Below are positions 35,897 to 44,022 of a stretch of DNA of 64,000 nt, in pieces. The notes beneath the pieces are model-generated. The model saw nothing but the letters and a program-made list of their open reading frames with translations. It was not told where the DNA came from and did no database searches. The DNA comes from Rickettsiales bacterium UBA4311 (GTDB lineage: Bacteria > Pseudomonadota > Alphaproteobacteria > Rickettsiales > Deianiraeaceae), in NCBI GenBank assembly GCA_002394665.1, contig DGUL01000001.1, positions 128,415 to 192,414 of the forward strand. The letters run 5' to 3'. Position 1 is the stretch's first letter; each line of letters starts with the position of its first letter. The position numbers and the translations under genes were made by a program.

Positions 35897-36436
35897 TTAT
35901 TTTATAGGAAAACTAAAACATTTTAATAAATCAACGGCCTTTTCAACAGAATCAGCACATCGGATATTAAAAATAATATTCAAACCACGATTTTTAACGA
36001 TAGTATCGTAAGATAATTCACTAAAAACAAGATGATCTTTTATACCAAATGCAAAATTATTCTTAGCATCAAAAGATTTCCGACTAAAACCCTTAAAATC
36101 ATGCACTCTCGGTAATGCAAAATAAATCAATCTCTCCAAAAACTGATACATAGCATCACCTCTGAGAGTAACGAATAAACCAACATTCTGACCCTCCTTC
36201 AAAGAAAAACCAGCAATGGCCTTCTTTGACTTTCTATAGCAAGGTCTTCTGCCTGTTATCATAGCGATCTCCCTGCTTACACCTTCTAAATTCCTTTTAT
36301 CATCACCATCCTTACCAAGACCAGCGGAAACAACAATCTTCTCAACAAAAGGTACACAATGCGGATTGCTTATTCCATATTTCTGCTTGAGAAAAGGAAC
36401 AGCTTCGTTAAAATATAAATCCTTAAAAAAACTCAT
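35897..36436 (-). CDS. rplE: 50S ribosomal protein L5
   Basis: 179 residues, normal length. It contains VPFVEKIVVSAGLGKDGDDKRNLEGVSREIAMITGRRPCYRKSKKAIAGFSLKEG (family: xPKxxKIVxNMGVGExxxDxKxLxxAxxxLxxITGQKPxxTxAxKSIAxFKLREG), LIYFALPRVHDFKGFSRKSFD, and the end NIIFNIRCADSVEKAVDLLKCF. It binds 5S rRNA and contacts the P-site tRNA. Confidence 0.97.
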   Translation of the reverse strand: MSFFKDLYFNEAVPFLKQKYGISNPHCVPFVEKIVVSAGLGKDGDDKRNLEGVSREIAMITGRRPCYRKSKKAIAGFSLKEGQNVGLFVTLRGDAMYQFLERLIYFALPRVHDFKGFSRKSFDAKNNFAFGIKDHLVFSELSYDTIVKNRGLNIIFNIRCADSVEKAVDLLKCFSFPIK

Positions 36437-36444
36437 AAAATATC

Positions 36445-36678
36445 CTATTTACCAATCTTCTTACGCTCAACTAATTTCACATTGGAAATATGTATGGCAC
36501 CATCCATAACTACAAAATTATCCTTATTTTCACCATTCAACTTCCTTGAACGCTTAAAGGTCTTCTGCCCGCTAACCCTAACAACATTGGCCACATAATT
36601 AACGCCAGACACAACTCCAACAACACCCTTACCTTCACCAGAAATAATTTTAACTTTATCACCAATTCTAATATGCAT
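36445..36678 (-). CDS. rplX: 50S ribosomal protein L24
   Basis: 77 residues, shorter than the usual 100-105. The KOW motif is clear: IRIGDKVKIISGEGKGVVGVVSGVN (family: IKKGDxVxVIxGKDKGKxGxVxxV). It then has NVVRVSGQKTFKRSRKLNG and MDGAIHISNVKLV (family: xxPIHxSNVxL). The missing part is the C-terminal arm (RVGFR...GKRVRxxKxxG). It nucleates 50S assembly. Confidence 0.92.
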   Translation of the reverse strand: MHIRIGDKVKIISGEGKGVVGVVSGVNYVANVVRVSGQKTFKRSRKLNGENKDNFVVMDGAIHISNVKLVERKKIGK

Positions 36679-36681
36679 ACA

Positions 36682-37050
36682 TCACAGAACCTCAACTGCC
36701 AAAGAAGCTATCTTAGGAAACTCATCCTTTATTTCCCTTGCCACAGGACCAAAAACCCTCGTTGCTAACGGCTCCATTGTCTTGTTGTCAATTAAAACAA
36801 CAGCGTTATCAGAAAAAGAAACAAAAGACCCATCCAAACGCATAACTTTATTCTTAGTCCTGACCACAACTCCATAATGCTTATCGCCCTTCTTAATTTT
36901 CAAATTCGGCTTCACTTTTCTCACAGAAACAATAACAACATCGCCAACCCCAGCTACAAAATCACCGGTAGAGCCATTCACACCAAAACACTTAACCAAC
37001 TCAACACCAGAATTGCAAGCAACATTCAATATTGTCCCCATCCTAATCAT
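36682..37050 (-). CDS. rplN: 50S ribosomal protein L14
   Basis: 122 residues from the Met at 37050 (MIRMGTILNVACNSGVELVKCF; family MIQxxTxLxVADNSGARxxxCI). The longer frame reaches into rpsQ and was rejected. It has IVSVRKVKPNLKIKKGDKHYGVVVRTKN and the end DNAVVLIDNKTMEPLATRVFGPVAREI (family: NAxVLINxxxEPxGTRIFGPVARELR). L14 forms intersubunit bridges with 16S rRNA. Confidence 0.97.
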   Translation of the reverse strand: MIRMGTILNVACNSGVELVKCFGVNGSTGDFVAGVGDVVIVSVRKVKPNLKIKKGDKHYGVVVRTKNKVMRLDGSFVSFSDNAVVLIDNKTMEPLATRVFGPVAREIKDEFPKIASLAVEVL

Positions 37051-37060
37051 AACAACCAAC

Positions 37061-37273
37061 CTACAAAACAATATGACACTTTTTTTTTGAAAACTTCCTC
37101 GACTGTGCTATCCTTACGTTATCACCGACCGAAACGTTAACATTATCGCAATGACACAGCAACTTACTTTTTGTGTTCAAAACTTTGCCATATAATCCGT
37201 GTCTAAAAGTATTCACCACCACAACCTTAATAGTTTTACTATCAACTATGCTCTCAACAACACCAATTAACAT
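37061..37273 (-). CDS. rpsQ: 30S ribosomal protein S17
   Basis: About 70 residues from the Met at 37273 (MLIGVVESIVDSKTIKVVVV; family GxVVSDKMDKTVVVxV). The end is VSVGDNVRIAQSRKFSKKKCHIVL (family: xxGDxVxIxExRPLSKTKxWxLV). It is shorter than the usual 80-85, with a reduced middle loop. The upstream gap to rplP is about 44 bases, too short for rpmC (L29), which normally lies here. Confidence 0.9.
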   Translation of the reverse strand: MLIGVVESIVDSKTIKVVVVNTFRHGLYGKVLNTKSKLLCHCDNVNVSVGDNVRIAQSRKFSKKKCHIVL

Positions 37274-37317
37274 AACACGAAACAAAATCAAAACATTTTT
37301 ATAAATGTCAACAACAA

Positions 37318-37737
37318 TTATAAATAAGCAAACTTTCTCCTAATAATATTGCAAGGAACGGATATCTTAAATTTAGCCTTACCCAATGCTTCCAATGCGA
37401 CATCTTCACGAACATTATCAATCTCAACTAAAACAGTCCCCTTCTGCAAACCAATCACCCAATTATCTACTCCACTTTTTCCACCGCCCATACGGGTACC
37501 AACAGGCTTTTTCGTCACAGGCAACTGCGGAAAAACCCTTGTAAAAATAGCTCCAGCTCTATTCATCTCCCTGCTTAAAACCTTCCTAACAGATTCTAGC
37601 TGCTTACCATTTATCTTAACATTATCACAAACAACAAGCCCAAAAGAGCCGTATGACACAGAGGAACAAACCTGAGCCGAACCGCTCACTCTAACTTTTT
37701 GAAATTTAGCAAATCTTGTCTTCTTAGGTTGCAACAT
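37318..37737 (-). CDS. rplP: 50S ribosomal protein L16
   Basis: 139 residues, normal length. It has MLQPKKTRFAKFQKVR (family: MLxPKRTKxRKxxKGR), then SYGSFGLVVCDN, INGKQLESVRKVLSREMNRAGAIFTRVFPQLPVTKKPVGTRMGGGKSGVDNWV in family order, and GKAKFKISVPCNIIRR. L16 shapes the A-site and peptidyl-transferase region. It lies 15 bases after rpsC. Confidence 0.97.
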   Translation of the reverse strand: MLQPKKTRFAKFQKVRVSGSAQVCSSVSYGSFGLVVCDNVKINGKQLESVRKVLSREMNRAGAIFTRVFPQLPVTKKPVGTRMGGGKSGVDNWVIGLQKGTVLVEIDNVREDVALEALGKAKFKISVPCNIIRRKFAYL

Positions 37738-37752
37738 AAACTCAAAAAAAAA

Positions 37753-38394
37753 CTACATTTTATTACAAATCCAAACCTTTACGCCCAAAACGCCGTAAGT
37801 AGTCAAAGCCTTCTTACAGGCATAATCAACTTCAGCCCTAAGAGTATGAAGCGGAATAATACCATTTTTAAACTTTTCTGTTCTGGCTATCTCGGCACCA
37901 TTCAACCTACCGGCAACACTTATTTTAACACCAACCGCTCCAGATTTCATTACCTGTTCCATAGCACTTTTAACAGCTCTCTTAAACGACTGTCTTGCTT
38001 GCAACTTATCGACAATTACACCAGCCACAAAACTAGCACTGGAATAAATTCTCCTACACTCTTTAACACTAAAAGAAAATTTCTCAACACTAGTTCCAAT
38101 AACTTTTTTTAAATCATTTTCTATTTCCTTAATCCTATCGCCATTCTTTCCAATGACAACACTAACTTTACCAGTATTTAGAACAACTTTACAAACACCA
38201 TTCTGTCCACGCTCTAAACACACATCGCAAACAGAATATTCAGAAGACTTATCACGAAAATAATTCTGAACTTTTAAATCACCAATAAGCGAACGAACGT
38301 AATCAGATTTCTTCTTCCTGAACCAATTAGAAGACCAAGTCCTGACATTACCATTTAATAATCTAAAAGATATAGGATTAACCTTTTGCCCCAT
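37753..38394 (-). CDS. rpsC: 30S ribosomal protein S3
   Basis: 213 residues. MGQKVNPISFRLLNGNVRTWSSNWF (family: MGQKVNPxGxRLGxxxxWxSxWF) opens the protein. A KH-like region follows with GKVSVVIGKNGDRIKEIENDL (family: RPGxVIGxKGxxIExLxxxL). Then comes AGRLNGAEIARTEKFKNGIIPLHTLRAEVDYACKKALTTYGVLGVKVWI, all diagnostic of S3. It forms the mRNA entry tunnel with S4 and S5. Gap to rplV is six bases. Confidence 0.97.
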   Translation of the reverse strand: MGQKVNPISFRLLNGNVRTWSSNWFRKKKSDYVRSLIGDLKVQNYFRDKSSEYSVCDVCLERGQNGVCKVVLNTGKVSVVIGKNGDRIKEIENDLKKVIGTSVEKFSFSVKECRRIYSSASFVAGVIVDKLQARQSFKRAVKSAMEQVMKSGAVGVKISVAGRLNGAEIARTEKFKNGIIPLHTLRAEVDYACKKALTTYGVLGVKVWICNKM

Positions 38395-38400
38395 AGAAAA

Positions 38401-38751
38401 CTACTTACCACTAACTAACTTATTAGATAACACAATCTTAACCTTGGAAAATTTCTTCTCTATTCTTGTAGAGCGACCGCGACCACGAGCCATGCTACGT
38501 TTTAAAGTAAAAGCCTTCCCAACTTCAATATTCTTAACAAACAAATTGCCGGCACTAAAACCAAAATTCTTAACACCATTAGCGATAGCACTACGTAAAA
38601 GCTTTCTTAAAGGGAACGAAAATCTACTTTTACAAAAAGCTAACTGCAAATCAGCTTCATTTGCCGACAAACCGCGAATAAGACTGGCGACATCATTCAT
38701 TTTATAAACACTACCCTTGGTATATTTTAACGAAGCAACAACATCTTTCAT
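38401..38751 (-). CDS. rplV: 50S ribosomal protein L22
   Basis: 116 residues. The globular part contains DVASLIRGLSANEADLQLAFCKSRFSFPLRKLLRSAIANG (family: xLIRGxxVxxAxxxLxxxxxxAxxxxxKxLxSAxANA). The tunnel hairpin contains KAFTLKRSMARGRGRSTRIEKKFSKVKIVL (family: KRxxPRAxGRAxxIxKxxSHIxIxL). Its long loop lines the peptide exit tunnel. It lies three bases after rpsS. Confidence 0.93.
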   Translation of the reverse strand: MKDVVASLKYTKGSVYKMNDVASLIRGLSANEADLQLAFCKSRFSFPLRKLLRSAIANGVKNFGFSAGNLFVKNIEVGKAFTLKRSMARGRGRSTRIEKKFSKVKIVLSNKLVSGK

Positions 38752-38754
38752 ATA

Positions 38755-39021
38755 CTAACCACCACGTTTTTGAACTGCATGCTTTGGCAATTTACGCGTC
38801 AAAGCAAACTCACCAAGCTTCCTCCCGACCATATTCTCAACAACAGAAACGGGCAAGAAACTCTTACCATTATAAACCAAAAAGACACACCCAACGAATT
38901 CAGGATATATTGTTGAACGCCTCGACCAAGTCTTTATTTGCCTTTTTCTCAACTCTGGATCCTTGACCTTTTTCATAAGACTCCAAGAGACATAAGGAAT
39001 TTTTCTCAATGACCTCGCCAT
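38755..39021 (-). CDS. rpsS: 30S ribosomal protein S19
   Basis: 88 residues. [19 protein letters not shown] (family: MxRSxKKGPFVDxxLLxKV), [52 protein letters not shown] (family: [51 protein letters not shown]). It sits in the 30S head near the A-site finger. It lies three bases after rplB. Confidence 0.97.
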   Translation of the reverse strand: MARSLRKIPYVSWSLMKKVKDPELRKRQIKTWSRRSTIYPEFVGCVFLVYNGKSFLPVSVVENMVGRKLGEFALTRKLPKHAVQKRGG

Positions 39022-39024
39022 ACA

Positions 39025-39849
39025 CTACTTACTATTAGACCTCCTTTTAACTATTAAATAATTCGTTCTTTTATTCTTCCTTGTCTTATACCCCTTACAA
39101 GACTTACCCCAAGGCGTAACTGGATGACCGCCACGTGTTCTACCACCAAGAGGGTGATCAACGGGGTTCATACATTCACCTCTCGTATGAGGTCTGAAAC
39201 CAAGCCATCTTTTTCTACCAGCCTTACCAAGCTTTGTGTTTTGCTTTTGAATGTTAGAAACAATACCAATTGTAGCCATACATCCTTCTTGAACAAGACG
39301 CGTTTCACCAGATTTCATCTTCAAAATAACCTTACCACCTTCCTTTCCGGCAACAACAACAAAAGAACCAGCAGACCTTGCAATTTTCGCTCCACCACCA
39401 ACATTTAGCTCAACACAACAAACATTAACACCAACGGGTATAATCGATAGAGGATACGAATTCCCATTTCTTGGGGCAAAATTATCCTTGTTCTTGCTCG
39501 ACATGACAACATCGCCAACGCTCATCCCATCGGTAGCCAAGACATATTCAACGGCACCGTTATCATACTTTAATAAAGCAATTTTAGCATTCCTATTAGG
39601 ATCGTACTCAACTCTCTCAACTTTCGCGTTTACATCAAAAATTTTCTTTTTAAAAGCTATGACTCTATACTTAATTTTATTCCCACCGCCACGAAAACGA
39701 ACAGTCGTGTGTCCAAAGGAGTTCCTTCCTCCAGAAGATTTTTTACTTTTCACCAAACTGCGAACAGGAGAATTGACGCCAGCAACCTTCAACAAAATCG
39801 TCCCCCTCATTGAGGAGGTGTATGGTTTATTAAACTTCAATTCCGCCAT
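39025..39849 (-). CDS. rplB: 50S ribosomal protein L2
   Basis: 274 residues, normal length. Diagnostic parts are SSGGRNSFGHTTVRFRGGGNKIKYRVI, VERVEYDPNRNAKIALLKYDNG, LNVGGGAKIARSAGSFVVV, and the C-terminal GKAGRKRWLGFRPHTRGECMNPVDHPLGGRTRGGHPVTPWG, which contains the conserved His of the peptidyl-transferase centre region. It is followed three bases later by rpsS and lies three bases after rplW. Confidence 0.98.
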   Translation of the reverse strand: MAELKFNKPYTSSMRGTILLKVAGVNSPVRSLVKSKKSSGGRNSFGHTTVRFRGGGNKIKYRVIAFKKKIFDVNAKVERVEYDPNRNAKIALLKYDNGAVEYVLATDGMSVGDVVMSSKNKDNFAPRNGNSYPLSIIPVGVNVCCVELNVGGGAKIARSAGSFVVVAGKEGGKVILKMKSGETRLVQEGCMATIGIVSNIQKQNTKLGKAGRKRWLGFRPHTRGECMNPVDHPLGGRTRGGHPVTPWGKSCKGYKTRKNKRTNYLIVKRRSNSK

Positions 39850-39852
39850 AAA

Positions 39853-40137
39853 CTATTTCCCTTCAACATTACCAAAATCTATTTTTGCCCCATCAGCTAA
39901 TTTAACATAAGCCTTTTTGTATCTATTTAAACGACCACTTTTTCCACGAAAAGACTTTACCTCGTCCGGCATAATTAAAGTTCTGACATCACTCACCTTA
40001 ACAGAAAAACTTTTCTCAACAACAGACTTTATATCATCTCTTCTGAGTTTAACAGGAGCCAAAAATACATAGACACCATTCTCACCCATTTTGTGTGTTT
40101 TTTCCGTTTCTACCCTTTTTAACAATTTATTCGCCAT
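39853..40137 (-). CDS. rplW: 50S ribosomal protein L23
   Basis: 94 residues from the Met at 40137; a longer frame to 40161 overlaps rplD. It has KRVETEKTHKMGENGVYVFLAPVKLRRDDIKSVVEKSFSVKVSDVRTL (family: PxxTEKxxxxxxxxxYxFxVxxxANKxxIKxAVExxFxVKVxxVNT) and GRLNRYKKAYVKLADG. L23 lies at the tunnel exit and docks SRP and trigger factor. Confidence 0.93.
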   Translation of the reverse strand: MANKLLKRVETEKTHKMGENGVYVFLAPVKLRRDDIKSVVEKSFSVKVSDVRTLIMPDEVKSFRGKSGRLNRYKKAYVKLADGAKIDFGNVEGK

Positions 40138-40142
40138 AAAAA

Positions 40143-40784
40143 CTAAAACAAACCACGACAAAACTCATCAATTACACCCGCCTCCATCAAAACAGCGTTC
40201 GCATAAAATAAATCACGAGCCGTAAGCATATCTTTTGTTATCATTTTAACACCGGGAATATTTCTAACGGCCAATAAGCTATTGGAATTATCATTTTTAT
40301 CACCGACCAAAACAACACCGCCTTTCGCAAATGTTGACAAAACTTTAACAGCATTTTTCGTTTTCAAAGAACTAAACTTTACTTTATCAACAGCAAAGAA
40401 AACACCATTCCTAACCGCTTCTGACAACAACATCATTTTTGCCAATTTTGCCTCAGATTTTGGAATTTTAACCTTTCCCTTTACTCCACGAGGACCAAAA
40501 GCAATACCACCTCCCCTCATTTGTGCAGAACGACAACTACCTTGTCTTGCATTCCCGGTGTGTTTTTGTTTGTAAGGCTTCTTTGTTGTGCCCGAAACTT
40601 CTGAAATATTCTTAGTCTTGTTAGTTGGAATATACCAGTACGATTTCATCCTATTGAAATACATACTCATAAACTCATTATCATATGCGACATTAAAGAT
40701 CTCATCGCTCAGCTCAACTTCGCGATCCTGAATAACATCGGCATTTTCAAGAGAATAAACTTTAACCTTCACAAACCAAACCAT
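40143..40784 (-). CDS. rplD: 50S ribosomal protein L4
   Basis: 213 residues. The basic loop is clear: KPYKQKHTGNARQGSCRSAQMRGGGIAFGPRGVKG (family: PWRQKGTGRARxGSxRSPxWxGGGxxFGPxxR). The C-terminal half contains MLLSEAVRNG and GVKMITKDMLTARDLFYANAVLM. The ATG at 40784 overlaps rplC by 23 bases; a GTG at 40772 overlaps by 11. L4 lines the exit tunnel and in many bacteria also regulates its own operon. Confidence 0.94.
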   Translation of the reverse strand: MVWFVKVKVYSLENADVIQDREVELSDEIFNVAYDNEFMSMYFNRMKSYWYIPTNKTKNISEVSGTTKKPYKQKHTGNARQGSCRSAQMRGGGIAFGPRGVKGKVKIPKSEAKLAKMMLLSEAVRNGVFFAVDKVKFSSLKTKNAVKVLSTFAKGGVVLVGDKNDNSNSLLAVRNIPGVKMITKDMLTARDLFYANAVLMEAGVIDEFCRGLF

Positions 40785-41436
40785 TTAAAACATTGTCGTC
40801 GTTTGTATATTTCTTAACGGCATTTGTAATATAAACAACACCATTTTCCTTACCTGGAATAGAACCACGAACAGCTATAATATTATTCTCAGTGTCAACT
40901 TTATAAACAACCAAATTTTGAATACAAATATTATTATCACCCATATGTCCCGCCATTTTCTTGCCTTTAAAAACACGACCCGGTAAAGTTCTATTTCCAG
41001 TTGAACCAAGCGAACGATGCGTCAATGATACGCCGTGAGAGGCACACATACCACCAAAACCATACCTCTTCATAGCTCCTTGAAAACCCTTACCAATGGT
41101 TTTTGCTCTCACATCAATAACAGCACCAGACAAATATTCACCGACAGACATAGAAGTCCCGACATTAACGTTAACTTTATCGTTAACCAAAAATTCCTTT
41201 ACCTCCTCTCTTGCTTTAACGTTGTCTTTAAAAAGAGCCTTCTGTGGCTTATTCACTTTTTTATCTTTTATTTCATCGTTCCCTGCCAAAACGACACAAC
41301 GTTTGTTGCCATATTCCTTTGTGCCAAGCACAACATTAGGCAAAACTTTAACCAATGTGACCGGAACAATGCGACCATCATCGCTAAAAAGATTTGTCAT
41401 TCCCATTTTTTTACCTATCAAAGCAATTCTGGACAT
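40762..41436 (-). CDS. rplC: 50S ribosomal protein L3
   Basis: 224 residues. MSRIALIGKKMGMTNLFSDDGRIVPVTLVKV (family: GxKxGMTxxFxxxGxxVPVTVxxx), VRAKTIGKGFQGAMKRYGFGG, ASHGVSLTHRSLGSTGNRTLPGRVFKGKKMAGHMGD. It is the first gene of the ribosomal operon here. The normal leader gene rpsJ is missing; upstream is a 55-base A/T-rich gap and then a lipoprotein gene on the same strand, so the operon promoter is probably in or before that gap. Confidence 0.97.
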   Translation of the reverse strand: MSRIALIGKKMGMTNLFSDDGRIVPVTLVKVLPNVVLGTKEYGNKRCVVLAGNDEIKDKKVNKPQKALFKDNVKAREEVKEFLVNDKVNVNVGTSMSVGEYLSGAVIDVRAKTIGKGFQGAMKRYGFGGMCASHGVSLTHRSLGSTGNRTLPGRVFKGKKMAGHMGDNNICIQNLVVYKVDTENNIIAVRGSIPGKENGVVYITNAVKKYTNDDNVLNGLVCEG

Positions 41437-41491
41437 CTGCGTTCATCCTCAGATGCATCTTTTTAAAAAGCAAGATTTTTTTATATTTTTT

Positions 41492-42160
41492 TTAAATCAG
41501 CTTTTTTTCCTTGAAAACAACGGGATTATTTTCGGCATATTCATTGCTTAAAGATAAGTAATAATCGACATATGCATCACGAAAATCAACGGCATTCATA
41601 GCATACACCGAATTACTGGAAGTATTTTTTTCTTGCACCTCCACGGGCTTATCATTCTTTCCTTCAACTCCCTGATAAATGTCTAAAAACTCACTCATAT
41701 AATCAGGAAAAGCAATTTTATCATCCTCGTCTTTCAATTTTTGTATCACTAAAACATTACCTTTAAATGGATGAACCGGCAATTCCCCGACCTCCATTTT
41801 TCGCGATATCTCCTCGCCTTTAACACCGAGTTGTTCATTTTTTACCATTTGCTCAAGCTCTTTTGCATCAATTTTCAAAAACTTTGCATAATTCTCTAAG
41901 TAATCCTTTGCAACATCATATTGTAAATCATTATATCTTTTAGCACTTGCGAAATAAACGTTGTTATTCCGTGTTTTTCTATCATTTAAATGCTCCAAAT
42001 TTCCGTTTGGATAATAAACAATTTCAAATCTCTCCTTATTACTTGACTTGCTTCCGTCAATAGGTCCATTCAATCGGCTTGCATAGTGGTTTGCAATAAC
42101 ACCATCACAACTGCAAAGCAATAAAATTTGGAAAATCAAAAAAACGTATTTAAACACCAA
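41492..42160 (-). CDS. putative lipoprotein, unknown
   Basis: 222 residues. The N-terminus is a lipoprotein-type signal peptide: MVFKYVFLIFQILLLCSC with a lipobox ending at Cys18. The mature part is hydrophilic. It has a helical stretch (YDVAKDYLENYAKFLKIDAKELEQMV) and a DUF3035-like impression (ALPVP-style segment GELPVHPFKGN), which I do not hold firmly. It ends with AVDFRDAYVDYYLSLSNEYAENNPV. It lies 55 bases upstream of rplC on the same strand. No family is recognised with confidence. Confidence 0.6.
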   Translation of the reverse strand: MVFKYVFLIFQILLLCSCDGVIANHYASRLNGPIDGSKSSNKERFEIVYYPNGNLEHLNDRKTRNNNVYFASAKRYNDLQYDVAKDYLENYAKFLKIDAKELEQMVKNEQLGVKGEEISRKMEVGELPVHPFKGNVLVIQKLKDEDDKIAFPDYMSEFLDIYQGVEGKNDKPVEVQEKNTSSNSVYAMNAVDFRDAYVDYYLSLSNEYAENNPVVFKEKKLI

Positions 42161-42257
42161 AATACATTGTTATTTTACTATTTTTTATAAAAAAAACAAT
42201 TTATCGCCACAAAACAAACGCAGGGGCAATATAAATTTTATTACATTTTTCCATTTA

Positions 42258-43469
42258 TTATATTCTCTTCTTTCTATCGCTTTTGAATAGCAAGACAATA
42301 AAAATCACGGATAAAACCAAAAGATGCAGATAATACAAGCAAAAACTTCCACGCTCCAAGACGCTTTCCAGAACAAACGCCTTATTTAAGGCAAAATATG
42401 CCCCAAAAACAACAATAAACAACAAATCACGGCTTGAAGTTCTCCGGTTTGAAGTTCTTCGCAATAATAAACTAAACACACTAATCAAACTAATTACAAC
42501 AAACCAATGATTTATTACTCTTCCGTGAACCTCCAAACTCTTAACAAGAGCCTCATAGTTATTATTCGTTTTTACCCTCAACAAATCAAGGATGTTCTTT
42601 TGACGAAGCCTATTTTTATAACTAAAAGCACTATTGTAATTTTTTTTACCCTGAAAAATTTCATCAAAAAGCACATCCATATCTTCGGCATAAAAAGCAT
42701 TTTTGATGAGCTTATCGTTTCGTTCGTTTTTAATTTTACCATTGTCAAAAAACACTTTTTCTTTTTCTTCATGTTCGTTTTCTTGACCACCTTTACTATT
42801 GCTATCTTTAAAGTTAAAAGAAACAATATTTACACTTTTTCCTCTTCCAATAATCTCATTGTAATCATTAAAGCCGAGTACAAGTTTCTCTGCAAAAATA
42901 ATTTTATCCTCACCATTATCGTTATTCTCTTTGTTGTTTTTCTTTTTATCGTTTAATATGGTAATATTATGTATAACATTTTGTTTATCTATATCTGTAA
43001 AAAATACTTTATACTTACCAAAAGTATTTACCTTTTTAGGTGCTAAACTTTTCAAGAAATTAGCAACATTAAAATCATTTTTTTTTTTAAAAAAAAGCTT
43101 TGTAGCGTATGGATAAGACATTGATAAAGCAAGAAAAAAACCAGAAGCTAAAAGACCAAACAGCGCAAGAATTTTAAACATTTTCATATTAGAAATTCCC
43201 ATTGCCTTAAAACTTACGAGCTCATTGCTTCTATAAATCTCTGTTAACACAAGCAACAAAACACCAAATAAAATAAACGGAAAAAAATTAAACAAAATCA
43301 AAGGCAACCAAAGTGGAACTATTGTTAGTGCTTGCCAGAACGTGCAAACCGCCATCGTGGAACCCTTCATCATCTCCTGAAAAATACCAAAAATAGACAC
43401 ACAAAAGGTAATTATCAAAAATCTGGAAATAAATAGTTTTAATAAATACTTTTCGTAAAGTTTCAGAAT
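42258..43469 (-). CDS. LptF/LptG-family lipopolysaccharide export permease
   Basis: A permease of the YjgP/YjgQ type, which extracts lipopolysaccharide from the inner membrane with LptB. Membrane helices lie at the N-terminus, near 65-110 (LFNFFPFILFGVLLLVLTEIYR, then SNELVSFKAMGISNMKMFKIL, the family coupling motif), and three near the C-terminus. The middle is a periplasmic beta-jellyroll, rather Lys/Asn-rich. The first ATG/GTG/TTG start (TTG at 43418) cuts into helix 1. Continuing upstream in frame gives LKLYEKYLLKLFISRFLI, which matches the family start (xxLxRYLxRxFLxxFL). The gene therefore probably begins at CTG 43466 or ATT 43469. Only one of the LptF/LptG pair is in this window. Confidence 0.8.
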   Translation of the reverse strand: MLKLYEKYLLKLFISRFLIITFCVSIFGIFQEMMKGSTMAVCTFWQALTIVPLWLPLILFNFFPFILFGVLLLVLTEIYRSNELVSFKAMGISNMKMFKILALFGLLASGFFLALSMSYPYATKLFFKKKNDFNVANFLKSLAPKKVNTFGKYKVFFTDIDKQNVIHNITILNDKKKNNKENNDNGEDKIIFAEKLVLGFNDYNEIIGRGKSVNIVSFNFKDSNSKGGQENEHEEKEKVFFDNGKIKNERNDKLIKNAFYAEDMDVLFDEIFQGKKNYNSAFSYKNRLRQKNILDLLRVKTNNNYEALVKSLEVHGRVINHWFVVISLISVFSLLLRRTSNRRTSSRDLLFIVVFGAYFALNKAFVLESVLERGSFCLYYLHLLVLSVIFIVLLFKSDRKKRI

Positions 43470-43652
43470 ATCTTGATTGGGTAAATTTGAAATAAAATAA
43501 ATATCAATTTTAAAGTAATATTGAGTTAAAAACTAACCTCAAAAAGTAAAATGAAAATAAAAAGAAAAAAGAAAATTAAAAAAATCAGCTTTGAAACTTT
43601 AATAATTTAAAGAGACTTTAATAAGTTAAAAAAAATGCAGGCTATTTTAAAA

Positions 43653-43850
43653 CTAAACGATAGTTGTACCTTTATCTTCTGTTGATTTGGAATTTTTTTC
43701 AACTTCCCCGCCTCCAATTTTTCTTCTTGCCAAATCCGTCGGAAACAAAATCACCTTTTGCGTCTTCTTTTTTTTATATTTCATAACATCTTTGTCTTGT
43801 TCTCTGTTTGTCTCGTTATCAATAAAGCTTTGATCGTTGCCATTGGACAT
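43653..43850 (-). CDS. small basic protein, unknown
   Basis: 65 residues: a hydrophilic N-terminus (MSNGNDQSFIDNETNREQD), then KKKKTQKVILFPTDLARRKIGGGEVEK and a polar tail. There is no membrane segment. The ILFPTDLARRKIGGG core looks ordered and unlike random A/T-rich translation, so I keep it as a possible gene. It stands alone between the ileS tail remnant and the lptF/G-like gene. Not recognised. Confidence 0.4.
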   Translation of the reverse strand: MSNGNDQSFIDNETNREQDKDVMKYKKKKTQKVILFPTDLARRKIGGGEVEKNSKSTEDKGTTIV

Positions 43851-43914
43851 ATGCTTTTACAGAAGGATTTTATAAAAAAAATAAACTATGTCAAAGTTGA
43901 AAAAATGTTTTTTT

Positions 43915-44022
43915 TTATTTGCCTTCAAATTTTCCAATCTCTTGGTAAATCTCCTCGCATAATAATGGCAGGATTGGAATGGCGGTGGTTATAATAAATT
44001 TCTTAAAGAATCTAAATGCTTC
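43915..44022 (-). pseudogene. degenerate second copy of the ileS 3' end
   Basis: Minus-strand frame 44022 to the TAA at 43915-43917 encodes 35 residues, EAFRFFKKFI...KFEGK. It aligns without gaps to the last 35 residues of the ileS segment (44990-45097). Of the 35, 20 are identical, including PILP and LCEEIYQEI, and both copies end at the same place. The block overlaps the last 11 codons of the protease gene in another frame. It has no start and no upstream ileS sequence, so it is a remnant. Together the two copies bracket the protease gene like a direct repeat. Confidence 0.85.

Noticed and set aside
37274..37317. Possible rpmC (L29) between rplP and rpsQ
   Set aside because: The gap is about 44 bases, far too short for a 60-residue protein, and no overlapping frame has L29 motifs.
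41437..41491. Palindrome AGATGCATCT and A/T runs upstream of rplC as terminator or L4-type leader
   Set aside because: The stem is short and no convincing leader fold could be drawn; too weak to list as a regulatory site.
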